Positions 33,861-43,111 of a stretch of 64,000 bases of DNA are shown piece by piece. The stretch's first letter is position 1. Every line of letters begins with the position of its first letter. The stretch comes from Paenibacillus radicis (ex Xue et al. 2023). GTDB lineage: Bacteria; Bacillota; Bacilli; Paenibacillales; NBRC-103111. The notes beneath the pieces are model-generated. The model saw only the letters and a list, made by a program, of their open reading frames with translations, had not been told where the DNA came from and searched no databases. The position numbers and the translations under genes were made by a program. The stretch lies in NCBI RefSeq assembly GCF_024722015.1, contig NZ_JANQBD010000019.1, positions 124,001 to 188,000 of the forward strand. The letters run 5' to 3'.

Positions 33861-35472
33861 CGCAATATTCAAGCTATGTGTGATTGACGATATAAAAAGT
33901 ACGGTTGAAATGATTGCCACCAAAATTCCTTGGGACGATTACGGGATTGAGATTGCAGGTACCGCAAAAAATGGGGAAGAAGGGCTGCGTATTATTCAAG
34001 AGGTTCGGCCTGATATTATTTTAACCGATATCCGCATGCCTCGAATGGATGGACTGGAGATGATCAGCCGCATTATTGAACAGCTTCCTGATTGTAAAAT
34101 TATCATTCTCAGCGCTTATACGGATTTTGAGTATGCACAGCAAGCGATCCGTCTGGGGGCCTTGGATTTTATGAAGAAGCCGTTCTCCATTCAGGAGATT
34201 ACGAAGGTAGTGCTGAAGGCGAAGCAGGCGTTGGAGAAAGAGCAGAATAAGCATGAGCAGTTTCAGATTATGGAGAAAAAGGTTCAGGAAAGCCTGCCTT
34301 TATTGCGTCAAGAATATTTCAGCCGATTGCTGCAATACCAGACTCGGAGGGAAGATGCGGAGCGATACTGGAATGAATTGAAGGTCCATATGGAGCTGGA
34401 ACGATTCGTAGTTCTGATCATTGAAATCGATCAATTTACGGACAAATATGCCACACAGCCGATTCATGAAATCGAGCTCATCCGATTTGCTTTGCATAAC
34501 ATTATCGAGGAAACCATTAGCAGCACTACCCAAGGCATCGTTTTCCGCGATGGACAGAGCTACTTCACATGTATCATAAACAGTGACCGTCTGGAGGAGG
34601 TAGAGCTTCTTGCCCGAGAATGCTGCTCCAACATTGCGGAGTGTACACGGTTTACCATTTCAATAGGTATTGGATCCATGGTCCGTGAAATTCACGAGCT
34701 GCCGCTCTCTTATAAATCGGCTTTATCAGCTCTGGCCTATCATTTCTATACAGGGGGAAACGGTGCATACAGCTTTACCGATGTACCGAAGGAGCGGGAG
34801 GCTTTCCCGCGTTATTCACCGGCCAAAGAGCAGGAGCTGCTCATTTCCCTTCGGGCAGGCAATCTGGACAAATCGTTACAAGAGCTGGAATGTATCTTCG
34901 AGGAAATGAATCATCTGAGCCCACTCCCCGATCCGAATTATATTCGCAGCCTGTATTATGAGCTGGCCTTCATCATGCTGCGTGTTCTTTACGAGTTGGT
35001 TCCATTCTCCAGCTTGCAGGAATACGACCGTAAAATCCGTGACCGCAGCAACCAGGAGCTGGTTATGGTTCAGGAATTTCAGCAGATGTTGAAGGATATC
35101 AGCAGGGGAGGCTGCGCTTGGATTGAGAAGGAAAAAGTAAGCGATTCGACCAAGCTGATCTATCGGGCCATAGAGTATATTCGTACGAACCTGCATTTGG
35201 ATTTAACGGTGGAGCATTGCGCGAGGTTCATGAATATAAGCGGAGGGCATTTTGCCAATCTGTTCAAAAAGGTAACGGGAACTACGTTCAACCAGTTCGT
35301 AACTAACGAGCGGATTGAGCGAGCCAAAAGACTGCTGATTGATAATTATCAGGTGCAGGAGATTGCCCAGTCCTTGGGTTATGAGCACAGACGCTATTTC
35401 AGCGATGTGTTCAAGAAGCATACGGGCCAGACCCCCTCGGAGTTTAAGGATGCCTATCTAGGGCAGAAATAA
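33847..35472 (+). CDS. YesN-type response regulator with AraC domain (locus B)
   Basis: 541 residues. The receiver domain has acidic residues in VIDDIK, phospho-acceptor Asp in IILTDIRMPRMDG near 63, and switch Lys in MKKPF. The linker is about 280 residues. Two AraC helix-turn-helix units lie at the C-terminus (CARFMNISGGHFANLFKK and EIAQSLGYEHRRYFSDVFKK, in part). It is translationally coupled to the kinase. It most likely activates the binding-protein/permease/lyase/sulfatase genes that follow. Confidence 0.9.
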   Translation: MQTDNAIFKLCVIDDIKSTVEMIATKIPWDDYGIEIAGTAKNGEEGLRIIQEVRPDIILTDIRMPRMDGLEMISRIIEQLPDCKIIILSAYTDFEYAQQAIRLGALDFMKKPFSIQEITKVVLKAKQALEKEQNKHEQFQIMEKKVQESLPLLRQEYFSRLLQYQTRREDAERYWNELKVHMELERFVVLIIEIDQFTDKYATQPIHEIELIRFALHNIIEETISSTTQGIVFRDGQSYFTCIINSDRLEEVELLARECCSNIAECTRFTISIGIGSMVREIHELPLSYKSALSALAYHFYTGGNGAYSFTDVPKEREAFPRYSPAKEQELLISLRAGNLDKSLQELECIFEEMNHLSPLPDPNYIRSLYYELAFIMLRVLYELVPFSSLQEYDRKIRDRSNQELVMVQEFQQMLKDISRGGCAWIEKEKVSDSTKLIYRAIEYIRTNLHLDLTVEHCARFMNISGGHFANLFKKVTGTTFNQFVTNERIERAKRLLIDNYQVQEIAQSLGYEHRRYFSDVFKKHTGQTPSEFKDAYLGQK

Positions 35473-35485
35473 TGGATTTCTGCCC
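35461..35485 (+). terminator. Hairpin formed by the last codons of the yesN-type gene
   Basis: GGGCAGAAAT (35461-35470) pairs perfectly with ATTTCTGCCC (35476-35485) around a five-base loop, followed by a T-rich TCTTTCTTTG. The stop codon (35470-35472) lies inside the structure. Confidence 0.75.
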
Positions 35486-35594
35486 TCTTTCTTTGTTTTG
35501 CCACATTATGCCGCATCCTTTTATCCACTACAATAAACAGCAAGAGCTAGATAATAGCTTAACAAACGAGAGAGAAAAGGGAGGCCTTTTAGGG

Positions 35595-36968
35595 ATGAAA
35601 AAGACGGCTGTAACGGCAATGAGCGTGTTGCTATCGGTAAGCCTGGCTGCATGTGGAGCAGCTCCGGAGGAAGGGAAGAAGGAAGCGGCAGCTGGCACCA
35701 AACCGGGCGAGAAGACGAAGATTACGTATTGGACCCTCGATCGTCATGATGCGGATTATATCAAAGAAGTGATCGAAAAGTTCAATACGACGAATAAGGA
35801 CAACATTGAAGTGGAACTGGTCGTGAAAGCGGACGATTATGCGCAGGCTCTAGACTTGGCCTTTGCGGCTGCACAAGCGCCGGATGTGTTCAGAGTGAAG
35901 GAAGGCGCCGTGATTCAAACCTTTTATAAAAAAGGATATATGGCACCAATCGACGGTTACTTAACGGATGAGCAGAAAAAGAAGTTTCCGGCAATGGCCG
36001 ATCAGAATCTCTTCGACGGTAAGTTGTACAGTCTGCCGAACTATGGAAGCACTATGAGGCTCGTATACAATAAAGATTTGTTCGACAAGGCAGGAATTGC
36101 TAAGCCGCCGGCCACGCTTGCAGAGATGGTAGAGGCTGCCAAGAAGCTGACGGCAGCAGGAAAAGCAACAGGGGCGTATGGCTTTGCATTGCCGTTCAAA
36201 ACACCTGCGAGCGCTTGGAACCGTTCAGCCAGGGTAATAGCCGAGCTAAGCGGCTATGGGGGCTTCGGTTATGACTTCAAAACCGCGCGCTTTGATATGA
36301 GCGGATTCAAGGAAGTTACGAAGGCGTTCAAGCAAATGCGCGATGATGGCAGCACTTTGCCTGGGATGGAAGCGCTTGATATTGATCCGCTGCGCGCTCA
36401 GTTCGCCGAAGGTAAGATCGGGATGTACTTGTCCTATTCTTCGGAGCCCGGAGTTTATAAGAGTCAATTCCCGGCCAAAATTAATTGGTCATCGGCTCCT
36501 GCACCGACTATCGATGGCAACGCGAAGGGCGCATCCGGCTTCCTCGGAGGTCAATGGCTTGCGATTAATAAAGACTCGAAGAAGAAGGACGCCGCATGGA
36601 AGTTCATCAGCTATATGAGCGGTGATGACATTTTACAAACGTATCACGAGAAGGGCTACGGTATTTCCATGGTTCCCTCTATTATTGCGAAGGCGAAGAA
36701 GCCTGAAATTAACGGAATCGAAGGATTTTTGCCCAATAAATACGATGGCGTATGGCCGACACAACCGACTGTGAACGTGCAGGGAGTGAAATACGAGGAT
36801 GCCTTCTGGAGATATATTTTGGAAGGTGGGGACTTGGATAAGATCGTGGCTGATCTGAACAAACGCTATAATGAAGCGCTCGATAAAGCTATTGCAAGCG
36901 GTGATGTAAAAGTAGCGCCGGATCCAAGCTTTGATCCTGCCAAAATGCAAGGCTCGTTTGCGAAATAA
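35595..36968 (+). CDS. Extracellular solute-binding lipoprotein of sugar ABC transporter (locus B)
   Basis: 457 residues. The signal peptide is MKKTAVTAMSVLLSVSLAAC with lipobox SLAAC, then an Ala/Glu/Lys linker and a family 1 binding fold (KITYWTLDRHDADY, DLAFAAAQAPDVFRV, LFDGKLYSLPNYG). The open frame extends upstream to 35472, but that part runs through the terminator hairpin and lacks a signal peptide; ATG 35595 behind AAAAGGGAGG is right. First gene of the transport operon of locus B. Its 3' gap contains a terminator-like hairpin and a piece of repeat A, so permease expression may be lower. Confidence 0.92.
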   Translation: MKKTAVTAMSVLLSVSLAACGAAPEEGKKEAAAGTKPGEKTKITYWTLDRHDADYIKEVIEKFNTTNKDNIEVELVVKADDYAQALDLAFAAAQAPDVFRVKEGAVIQTFYKKGYMAPIDGYLTDEQKKKFPAMADQNLFDGKLYSLPNYGSTMRLVYNKDLFDKAGIAKPPATLAEMVEAAKKLTAAGKATGAYGFALPFKTPASAWNRSARVIAELSGYGGFGYDFKTARFDMSGFKEVTKAFKQMRDDGSTLPGMEALDIDPLRAQFAEGKIGMYLSYSSEPGVYKSQFPAKINWSSAPAPTIDGNAKGASGFLGGQWLAINKDSKKKDAAWKFISYMSGDDILQTYHEKGYGISMVPSIIAKAKKPEINGIEGFLPNKYDGVWPTQPTVNVQGVKYEDAFWRYILEGGDLDKIVADLNKRYNEALDKAIASGDVKVAPDPSFDPAKMQGSFAK

Positions 36969-36978
36969 CGAGATTCAC

Positions 36979-37032
36979 GGAGCCTGTCAGATTCAGTCAG
37001 ATTCAGTCTGCTGCTGCAGGCTCCCCTTTTTT
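36979..37032 (+). terminator. Terminator/attenuator between binding protein and permease genes
   Basis: GGAGCCTG (36979-36986) pairs with CAGGCTCC (37017-37024), followed by CCTTTTTT. The loop holds a short direct repeat of TCAGATTCAG. Partial termination here would give more binding protein than permease. Confidence 0.75.
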
Positions 37033-37033
37033 A

Positions 37034-37103
37034 GCAAGAAAAGCAACCGCTAAGACACGAATGTATCTTCATTGAGAGGGCTTCGAATAGAAGCTTTTCT
37101 TAT
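37034..37103. repeat. Repeat A copy 3 (linker half only)
   Basis: Matches the linker part of repeat A: GCAAGAAAAGC, ACCGCTAAGACACGAATG and TCTTCAT, GGCTTCGA, AGAAGCTTTTCTTAT. The central AATAACAGACTT-type hairpin is absent. It ends about 30 bases before the permease start, inside the operon. Confidence 0.8.
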
Positions 37104-37134
37104 CAACAAGTGAAATTAGGAGGAGGGCTGACAG

Positions 37135-38034
37135 ATGAGGAAATTACGGCCGCAGCTGGCAGGTTACGGATTTACATTACCAAGCCTGATCTTAACGCTC
37201 GTATTCGGCGTATACCCTATCCTATGGGCGATGCGGTATATGTTTTATGATTACAAAGGCTATGGCAAAGAGCGTTTCGTCGGCTTGGATAACTTTACCC
37301 AATTATGGAATGATCACACTTATTGGGATTCGGTTGTAAACACCTTCGTGTACGCAGGAGGAAAGCTAATCATTACGCTGCCATTGTCCCTTATATTGGC
37401 TGTGATCCTGAATAAGGGGCTGAAGGGTAAGCATCTGCTGCGGGCTATTTATTTTATGCCTACTATCGTGAGTACATCGGTCATTTCCATTGTGTTCTTC
37501 ATTATTTTCAATTCCTATAACGGAATTCTCAATCAATATTTAACCCGCTATCATATCATCTCCAAAAGTATCGATTGGCTGGGACCCGGTCATGCCATGC
37601 TTATCGTCATTATTATTGCGGTATGGGGTGCGGTAGGCAATTATATGCTTCTCTTTATTGCGGGGCTGCAAAATATTCCGAATGATGTCTACGAGAGCGC
37701 TTCGCTGGATGGAGCCAATTCGGTGCAAAAGTTCTGGTACATTACGATTCCGATGCTGGGCCCTGTGCTGCAAATGGTCATTATGCTGGCTATTATCAAC
37801 TCCCTGAAAGGCTATGAAAGCATCATGGTGTTGACGGAAGGCGGTCCGATAGGCAAAACGGAAGTCATGTATCTGTATGTTTACAAGCTGTTCTTTCCTC
37901 TTACTTCCTCAGGCTCGGCTGTGGAGCAGCAGATCGGCTACGGGAGTGCCGTTGGCTTTGTAACGGCATTGATTGTAGGGGTCATCACTGTCATTTATTT
38001 TTATTCATCCAAACGGATGAATAAAGTGTACTAA
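37135..38034 (+). CDS. Sugar ABC transporter permease, MalF type (locus B)
   Basis: 299 residues with six predicted membrane helices. The EAA loop reads DVYESASLDGANSVQKF near 182. Short N-terminus without the extra MalF periplasmic domain, usual for Bacillales CUT1 permeases. TAGGAGGAGGG precedes the ATG. It partners with the MalG-type gene 41 bases on. No ATPase gene in the locus. Confidence 0.92.
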   Translation: MRKLRPQLAGYGFTLPSLILTLVFGVYPILWAMRYMFYDYKGYGKERFVGLDNFTQLWNDHTYWDSVVNTFVYAGGKLIITLPLSLILAVILNKGLKGKHLLRAIYFMPTIVSTSVISIVFFIIFNSYNGILNQYLTRYHIISKSIDWLGPGHAMLIVIIIAVWGAVGNYMLLFIAGLQNIPNDVYESASLDGANSVQKFWYITIPMLGPVLQMVIMLAIINSLKGYESIMVLTEGGPIGKTEVMYLYVYKLFFPLTSSGSAVEQQIGYGSAVGFVTALIVGVITVIYFYSSKRMNKVY

Positions 38035-38075
38035 TCAGTGCTTGCAACAAGCCTAAACTCACAGGAGGTGTGCAG

Positions 38076-38957
38076 ATGGAAACCAAAGCCGCAGTAAAGC
38101 TCAACTCTACCACCAATGGATGGTCGGTCAGCTCAGCTGCTAAAAGATGGGCTTTATGGATATTCCTTATTATAATAGCCGCAATGACTTTATTTCCTAT
38201 CGTGATGGCATTGTTAGGCTCATTCAAGTCGAACGCAGAACTAACGGCGGGAGCAACGATTTTACCAGATGTGTGGCACTTTAAAAATTATGCCGAGGTT
38301 TGGCAGCAAGCCCATTTTTCCACCTACACGTGGAATAGCCTGTATGTTAGTATCCTTACGACGGTAGGGACACTTATAGTTGCATCCATGGCGGCGTATG
38401 CTGTAGATCGGCTCAATTATGTTGGGAAAAGCGTATATGTCGCTCTACAAGCTGCTACAATGTTTATTTCCATAGGGGCGGTTGTCCTTCGACCGCAGTT
38501 TGAATTGATGGTTAAGCTTCAGCTGCATACGTCTCTGACAGGCGTTATCCTTATTCTGGTCAGCGGACATGCTTATATTTTCTTCATCCTGCTTAGCTTC
38601 GTTAAAGCGATTCCGCGGGAATTGGATGAAGCTGCTATGATCGATGGATGCTCCAAGGTGTGGATATTTACAAGAATTATTTTTCCCTTATTAAAACCGG
38701 GGCTCGGCGTGGCCGCTTTGTTTACTTTCCGAAACGCCTGGAACGAATACATATTGCCGCTTGTGTTCACGATGAGCCAGCCGAAGCTGCAAACCTTAAC
38801 GGTCGGGCTTGCTGGCTTGCGGTATGGCATCGCCTCGGCGGCCCAAACGCATTATATGATGGCCGGTGCATGCTTGTCGATTTTGCCGCTGCTCATCGTT
38901 TATGTGCTGGCTAATAAAACCTTCATGCAGGTCACATCGGGATCTGTCAAAGGTTAA
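38076..38957 (+). CDS. Sugar ABC transporter permease, MalG type (locus B)
   Basis: 293 residues with six membrane helices and the EAA motif ELDEAAMIDGCSKVWIF near 187. The tail MQVTSGSVKG is typical for MalG homologues. AGGAGG at 38063-38068 suits ATG 38076; the in-frame GTG at 38070 overlaps the binding site. Directly followed by the lyase gene after 48 bases. Confidence 0.92.
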   Translation: METKAAVKLNSTTNGWSVSSAAKRWALWIFLIIIAAMTLFPIVMALLGSFKSNAELTAGATILPDVWHFKNYAEVWQQAHFSTYTWNSLYVSILTTVGTLIVASMAAYAVDRLNYVGKSVYVALQAATMFISIGAVVLRPQFELMVKLQLHTSLTGVILILVSGHAYIFFILLSFVKAIPRELDEAAMIDGCSKVWIFTRIIFPLLKPGLGVAALFTFRNAWNEYILPLVFTMSQPKLQTLTVGLAGLRYGIASAAQTHYMMAGACLSILPLLIVYVLANKTFMQVTSGSVKG

Positions 38958-39005
38958 CTTTAGGGGGAGCTTGCCCCCTGATATTTTAGGAAAGAAGGGA
39001 ATTTC

Positions 39006-41201
39006 ATGAACGTCCTCCGATTGGAAAAGCTGCTGAGTAATGCTGCCAATCCCAGCTATAGCAAGGCGTTGGACCAGCTTCATGCGCTCTCCAAAAGCGC
39101 ACAGGAGATCGACTATAAGATCACTGATGGGGAACGTGGTAATTGGACTCACTACTATTATTGTCATCATGACGCAGCCCGCCTCCAATTCGATTGGAGC
39201 TCTCCGAAGCAGCATCTATGTCCAGTCTGCTCTAAGACATGGACAGGGGAGCCGTTCGATGCGGCTTGGGTAACGCTGGCTCACTCGCAGCTCGGCATTG
39301 GGATGAAGCATCTCGCATTAAGCTGCTTGATTGACGATGATATAGAAGCATTGGGCAAGGTCAAGGCAGTGCTGCTCGATTATGCCCAATATTACGCCAA
39401 TTATGAGATTCACGGAGATATTCCTTACAACGGACCGGGAAAGCTATTCGCCCAAACGTTGGATGAAGCCCATTGGATTATCGATATTTGTTATGCGTAC
39501 CGCTTTGTTGAGCGCATGCTTACTGACGAAGAGAAGCAGCTGATTCGCAGCGGCTTGCTGCTGCCCTGTGCGGAATTCCTTATCGAGCATAAAGAAAAGC
39601 AGCTGCATAATCATGCGGTTCTGATTACTTCCGCGATAGCGATGCTTGGTTTTCTTCTTGAGGATGAAGCCATTCATCTGGCCGGCTTGAAGGGAGAGTA
39701 TGGCCTCCTTGATCAAATTGACCGCGGTGTATTAGCAGACGGGATGTGGTATGAAGGAGCTTTTCAATATCATTTCTACGGATACCACTCGCTTCTGCAA
39801 TATGCCATTTTGGTTGAACACACGGAATGGGATCTTAAGGCGCACCCTACGCTTAAGAAAATGTTCGATTTCCCGCTGGGATATATATTACCGGATGGTA
39901 CACTGCCGAATCTCAATGATGCGAGTTATACGGCAAACATTCAGAGGCTGGCGCCCTACTATGAAATCGCTTTTGATTGGTACGGAGATGCCCGGTATGG
40001 CGAGCTTTTACGATTGGCGTATGGATTTAGTAACCCGAATGAGGAGCAAAAGGATTCCGATCCATTTAGTGAAAGAAATGTGCAGCAAAGCTGGAAGGCT
40101 ACTTCGGATGCTCCTGTAGACCGTGATTCCCTTGAAGCGCTTTGGTTTGGTGAAGAATTGGACAACGGGCAGCATGAGAAGACCTCCGCAGCTCAGGATG
40201 CGGCTACCGGAGATCGTTCTCTGGCTCAGCTCCTCATGTCAGACACCACCTCGGATGCCAGCGGGTTGACCAAGCTTGTAAACCGCAAGGGCTGGCATTT
40301 GCTGATTAAGCACAGCAAGTTTGGCGGAGAGCACGATCATATGGATAGACTTGGCTTGTCATTCGGAGCCGGGAGTGTGCCGTTGTTCATCGACCCAGGC
40401 ACCACGGCGTACGGAGTTCCAGCGCATTACGGATGGTTCAAGCATACGTATTCCCATAATACCGTGAGTATTAACGGTAAGGACCAACCACCGGCTGACG
40501 GAAAGCGGCTTCAATATCATCAAGAGCACTGGGGCTCCTGGATCGAAAGTGCAGTGGAATGGAATGATTCAGCTTATACGGTCAAGGACTCCATTATTTT
40601 GCCTGAGGAGATGTGCCCCTGGGATGATCAAGCCTATGACGGGGTTAGCCTGCGGAGAGTGAATATGGTTACTGAGCACTTGCTGCTGGATATGGTTAAG
40701 GTGACGGTACCGGATGAACGGACCATCGATTTGTTATATCATTTGAGCGGCGAGCTGGCGGATAACAGCTTATGGCAGCCTTCCGATGCTGAACTTAGCG
40801 AGCTGGGAGAGCATTGGCTTCAAGATAAAATGAGTAAGCAGCTAGTCGCTGGGCAGCACTTGGAATGGAAAATGAGAGAAGGGATGCTGCAGCAGGTAAG
40901 CTGGTGCTCGAACCCAGTTCAGCTAATTACTGCAAGTACAGTTGATAACCCGCCGAACCGGTCCAGGCAAACACTCGTTCAGAGGGTTAGCGGCTCTAGG
41001 GAGCGGGAAGTTTTGTTTATTAATGCGTTTTCTTATAACAATAAGATGGATCGGCAAGGACAGATTTCGGGACACTTGAAGCTGAATGCTGGGACAAAAA
41101 GCGATGACAGCTTGCTGCTGGAGCTGACGCTTTCTGATGTGGAGTTAAGTTTTACATTGGACTGGAATGGGGAACAGGCAGTACTGGAGCAGGTGAAATA
41201 G
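39006..41201 (+). CDS. Heparinase II/III-family polysaccharide lyase
   Basis: 731 residues, no signal peptide. An N-terminal alpha/alpha toroid holds the catalytic-type segments NHAVLITSAIAMLG near 199 and MWYEGAFQYHFYGYH near 246; the C-terminal beta-sandwich opens with GGEHDHMDRLGLSFG near 438, the HxDxLSL-type motif of PL12/PL21 enzymes. An unusual CxxC (HLCPVC near 71) may bind metal. These enzymes cleave uronic-acid polysaccharides such as heparan sulfate or alginate-like oligomers by beta-elimination. Cytosolic location and the neighbouring permeases and sulfatase suggest action on imported sulfated oligosaccharides. GAAGGGA precedes the ATG. Confidence 0.85.
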   Translation: MNVLRLEKLLSNAANPSYSKALDQLHALSKSAQEIDYKITDGERGNWTHYYYCHHDAARLQFDWSSPKQHLCPVCSKTWTGEPFDAAWVTLAHSQLGIGMKHLALSCLIDDDIEALGKVKAVLLDYAQYYANYEIHGDIPYNGPGKLFAQTLDEAHWIIDICYAYRFVERMLTDEEKQLIRSGLLLPCAEFLIEHKEKQLHNHAVLITSAIAMLGFLLEDEAIHLAGLKGEYGLLDQIDRGVLADGMWYEGAFQYHFYGYHSLLQYAILVEHTEWDLKAHPTLKKMFDFPLGYILPDGTLPNLNDASYTANIQRLAPYYEIAFDWYGDARYGELLRLAYGFSNPNEEQKDSDPFSERNVQQSWKATSDAPVDRDSLEALWFGEELDNGQHEKTSAAQDAATGDRSLAQLLMSDTTSDASGLTKLVNRKGWHLLIKHSKFGGEHDHMDRLGLSFGAGSVPLFIDPGTTAYGVPAHYGWFKHTYSHNTVSINGKDQPPADGKRLQYHQEHWGSWIESAVEWNDSAYTVKDSIILPEEMCPWDDQAYDGVSLRRVNMVTEHLLLDMVKVTVPDERTIDLLYHLSGELADNSLWQPSDAELSELGEHWLQDKMSKQLVAGQHLEWKMREGMLQQVSWCSNPVQLITASTVDNPPNRSRQTLVQRVSGSREREVLFINAFSYNNKMDRQGQISGHLKLNAGTKSDDSLLLELTLSDVELSFTLDWNGEQAVLEQVK

Positions 41202-41292
41202 AGTCTTTGCCAAAATGATTGCTTCCGCTGTGAGGGGCGTTAAGCTGCCAAATCATTTTAAGACGACAAAGTAAAGGAAGGGGAATACTGCT

Positions 41293-42762
41293 ATGAAGCC
41301 CAATATACTGCTAATCTCAGTAGATCAGATGCGCGGGGATTGCCTCAGTATATTAAATCATCCAGTAGTGGATACGCCTAATCTGGATCAGCTGGCTCGC
41401 AGCGGCGTCTTGTTTCGCAACGCCTATTCCGCGACGCCAAGCTGTATTCCAGCTCGTACGGCGATGCTCACAGGGATGAGTCAGCGCAGTCACGGAAGGG
41501 TAGGCTATCAGGATAAAGTCCCATGGGATTATAAGCATACGCTTCCCTCGGTTCTGGTTGAGGCAGGATACCATACTCAATGCGTAGGCAAGATGCACGT
41601 ATACCCAGCGCGCAATCTGTGCGGGTTTCACAATGTTGTGATGCACGATGGATACCTGCACCACAACCGGATTCGTTCGGCGAATACGGTGACGGAGTCA
41701 TTCGACAGCTGCGATGACTATTTGCCATGGCTCCGGGAGAGGGCAGGGGCGAATTGTGACCTGCTGGATCTCGGGCTGGACTGCAATGCCTCGACGGTAG
41801 CCCGTCCATGGCATTTGCAGGAAGCGTTGCATCCAACCAATTGGGTTGTGACCCAGTCCATTGATTTTCTCCGCCGCCGTGACCCGCAGAAGCCTTTTTT
41901 CTTAAGCATGTCCTTTGTTAGGCCGCATCCGCCGTTTGATCCGCCGCAGGCATTTTTGGACATGTATACGTGCGTTGACATGCCGAACCCTGTTGTTGGG
42001 GAATGGGCAGAAGCGGCAGATCCCGACCGCAATGGGCTCAATCCCATAACTAACAGAGGGATCGTACCTGGAAACAGGCTGAGAAGAGCGCAAGCCGCTT
42101 ATTATGCTCTGATTACACATATCGACCATCAGATTGGAAGGTTTCTACAATCGATGTTAGAGTATGGTGTGCTGCATAATACAATCATCCTGTTCACTTC
42201 GGATCATGGAGAACTTCTGGGTGATCATCATCTGTTTCGTAAAGCATTGCCTTATGAAGGAAGTGCCAAGGTTCCTTTTATACTCGCCGATCCCGGTGGC
42301 CTATTAAATTTGCACAAGAATATCCTCAACGATCATGTGATAGAAATTAGAGATATTATGCCGACTTTGCTTGATGCAGCAGGGGCATCAATCCCTGATA
42401 CCGTTGACGGCCTAAGTCTGCTCCCATTGGCTAGGGGCGAGAGTGTACAGTGGCGTAATGATATTCATGGAGAGCATGAGTGTAAAGACATGTCTAATCA
42501 TTACATGACGGATGGTATCCAGAAGTATATCTGGTTTTCCCAAACGGGTCGTGAGCAATTGTTTGATCTAAGTCAGGATCCGCAGGAGACAACGAATCTG
42601 GTTGAGGATACGCGATATAAGGTTAGTCTGGATAACTGGAGAGGACGGCTCGCGGCAGAATTGGCTGATCGAGAGGAAGGCTATAGCGACGGGAAACAGT
42701 TATTTGTCGGCTGCCATGCGCAAACGGTGCTTAAACGATCATTGGGCGATGCGCCCGGTTGA
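41293..42762 (+). CDS. Sulfatase, cysteine type (locus B)
   Basis: 489 residues without signal peptide. SCIPARTAMLTGM at 50-62 carries C-x-P-x-R with Cys51 as the formylglycine precursor; SVDQMRGD near the N-terminus and FTSDHGELLGDHHLF near 300 supply metal ligands. Only distantly similar to the locus A sulfatase. It desulfates sugars, probably the oligosaccharide attacked by the lyase encoded 91 bases upstream. AAGGAAGGGG precedes the ATG. Needs a formylglycine-generating enzyme encoded elsewhere. Confidence 0.9.
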   Translation: MKPNILLISVDQMRGDCLSILNHPVVDTPNLDQLARSGVLFRNAYSATPSCIPARTAMLTGMSQRSHGRVGYQDKVPWDYKHTLPSVLVEAGYHTQCVGKMHVYPARNLCGFHNVVMHDGYLHHNRIRSANTVTESFDSCDDYLPWLRERAGANCDLLDLGLDCNASTVARPWHLQEALHPTNWVVTQSIDFLRRRDPQKPFFLSMSFVRPHPPFDPPQAFLDMYTCVDMPNPVVGEWAEAADPDRNGLNPITNRGIVPGNRLRRAQAAYYALITHIDHQIGRFLQSMLEYGVLHNTIILFTSDHGELLGDHHLFRKALPYEGSAKVPFILADPGGLLNLHKNILNDHVIEIRDIMPTLLDAAGASIPDTVDGLSLLPLARGESVQWRNDIHGEHECKDMSNHYMTDGIQKYIWFSQTGREQLFDLSQDPQETTNLVEDTRYKVSLDNWRGRLAAELADREEGYSDGKQLFVGCHAQTVLKRSLGDAPG

Positions 42763-42787
42763 CTTTTTAATGGACTTGGTGTAAAAA
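42759..42787 (+). promoter_or_regulatory. Candidate sigma-A promoter for the T-box/ileS transcript
   Basis: TTGACT (42759-42764), a 17-base spacer, and TAAAAA (42782-42787). It overlaps the last codon of the sulfatase gene and lies just before the T-box leader. Confidence 0.5.
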
Positions 42788-42799
42788 TAAAGTTAGTTG

Positions 42800-43082
42800 A
42801 ATCTCTTTATAAATTCATTGACGAGAACGAGTATGCTAAATCCTTGTCCCCCAGAGAGTTGGCCCTGTGCTGAAAGCCAATGTTCAAGACTTAGCGGAAA
42901 ATCCTCTCCGAGAAGGAAAGCTGAAGCAATTAAGTAAGCTGTCCCGGGATCCCGCCGTTACAAGGGCCGCGTATGATGGTACGCAGCATGAGGAGTCGTT
43001 AGGTCATATGGATATGATCGTTACGGAATTAGGGTGGTATCGCGAGAGCTAATCTCGTCCCTTATGGGACGGGATTTTTTTG
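42800..43082 (+). promoter_or_regulatory. T-box leader (isoleucine) with terminator
   Basis: The T-box consensus AGGGTGGTATCGCG is at 43031-43044. The stem I signature (GAACGAGTA near 42825, CCAGAGAG at 42851-42858, CTGAAAGCC) lies about 190 bases upstream. The terminator AATCTCGTCCC/GGGACGGGATT with a T-run spans 43051-43081 and shares sequence with the antiterminator. A candidate specifier codon ATC (Ile) is at 42901-42903 in GGAAAATCCTC. Uncharged tRNA-Ile would stabilise the antiterminator and allow synthesis of the downstream synthetase. The 5' end is approximate. Confidence 0.9.
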
Positions 43083-43111
43083 TTTTTTTATTTGAAGAAA
43101 GGATGATCAAC

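Noticed and set aside
35472..35594. Longer N-terminus of the locus B binding protein
   Set aside because: The extension runs through a terminator hairpin and would bury the lipoprotein signal peptide; ATG 35595 has a good ribosome binding site.
43034..43111. Longer N-terminus of isoleucyl-tRNA synthetase
   Set aside because: The extension lies over the T-box sequence and its terminator; the family start is at 43112.
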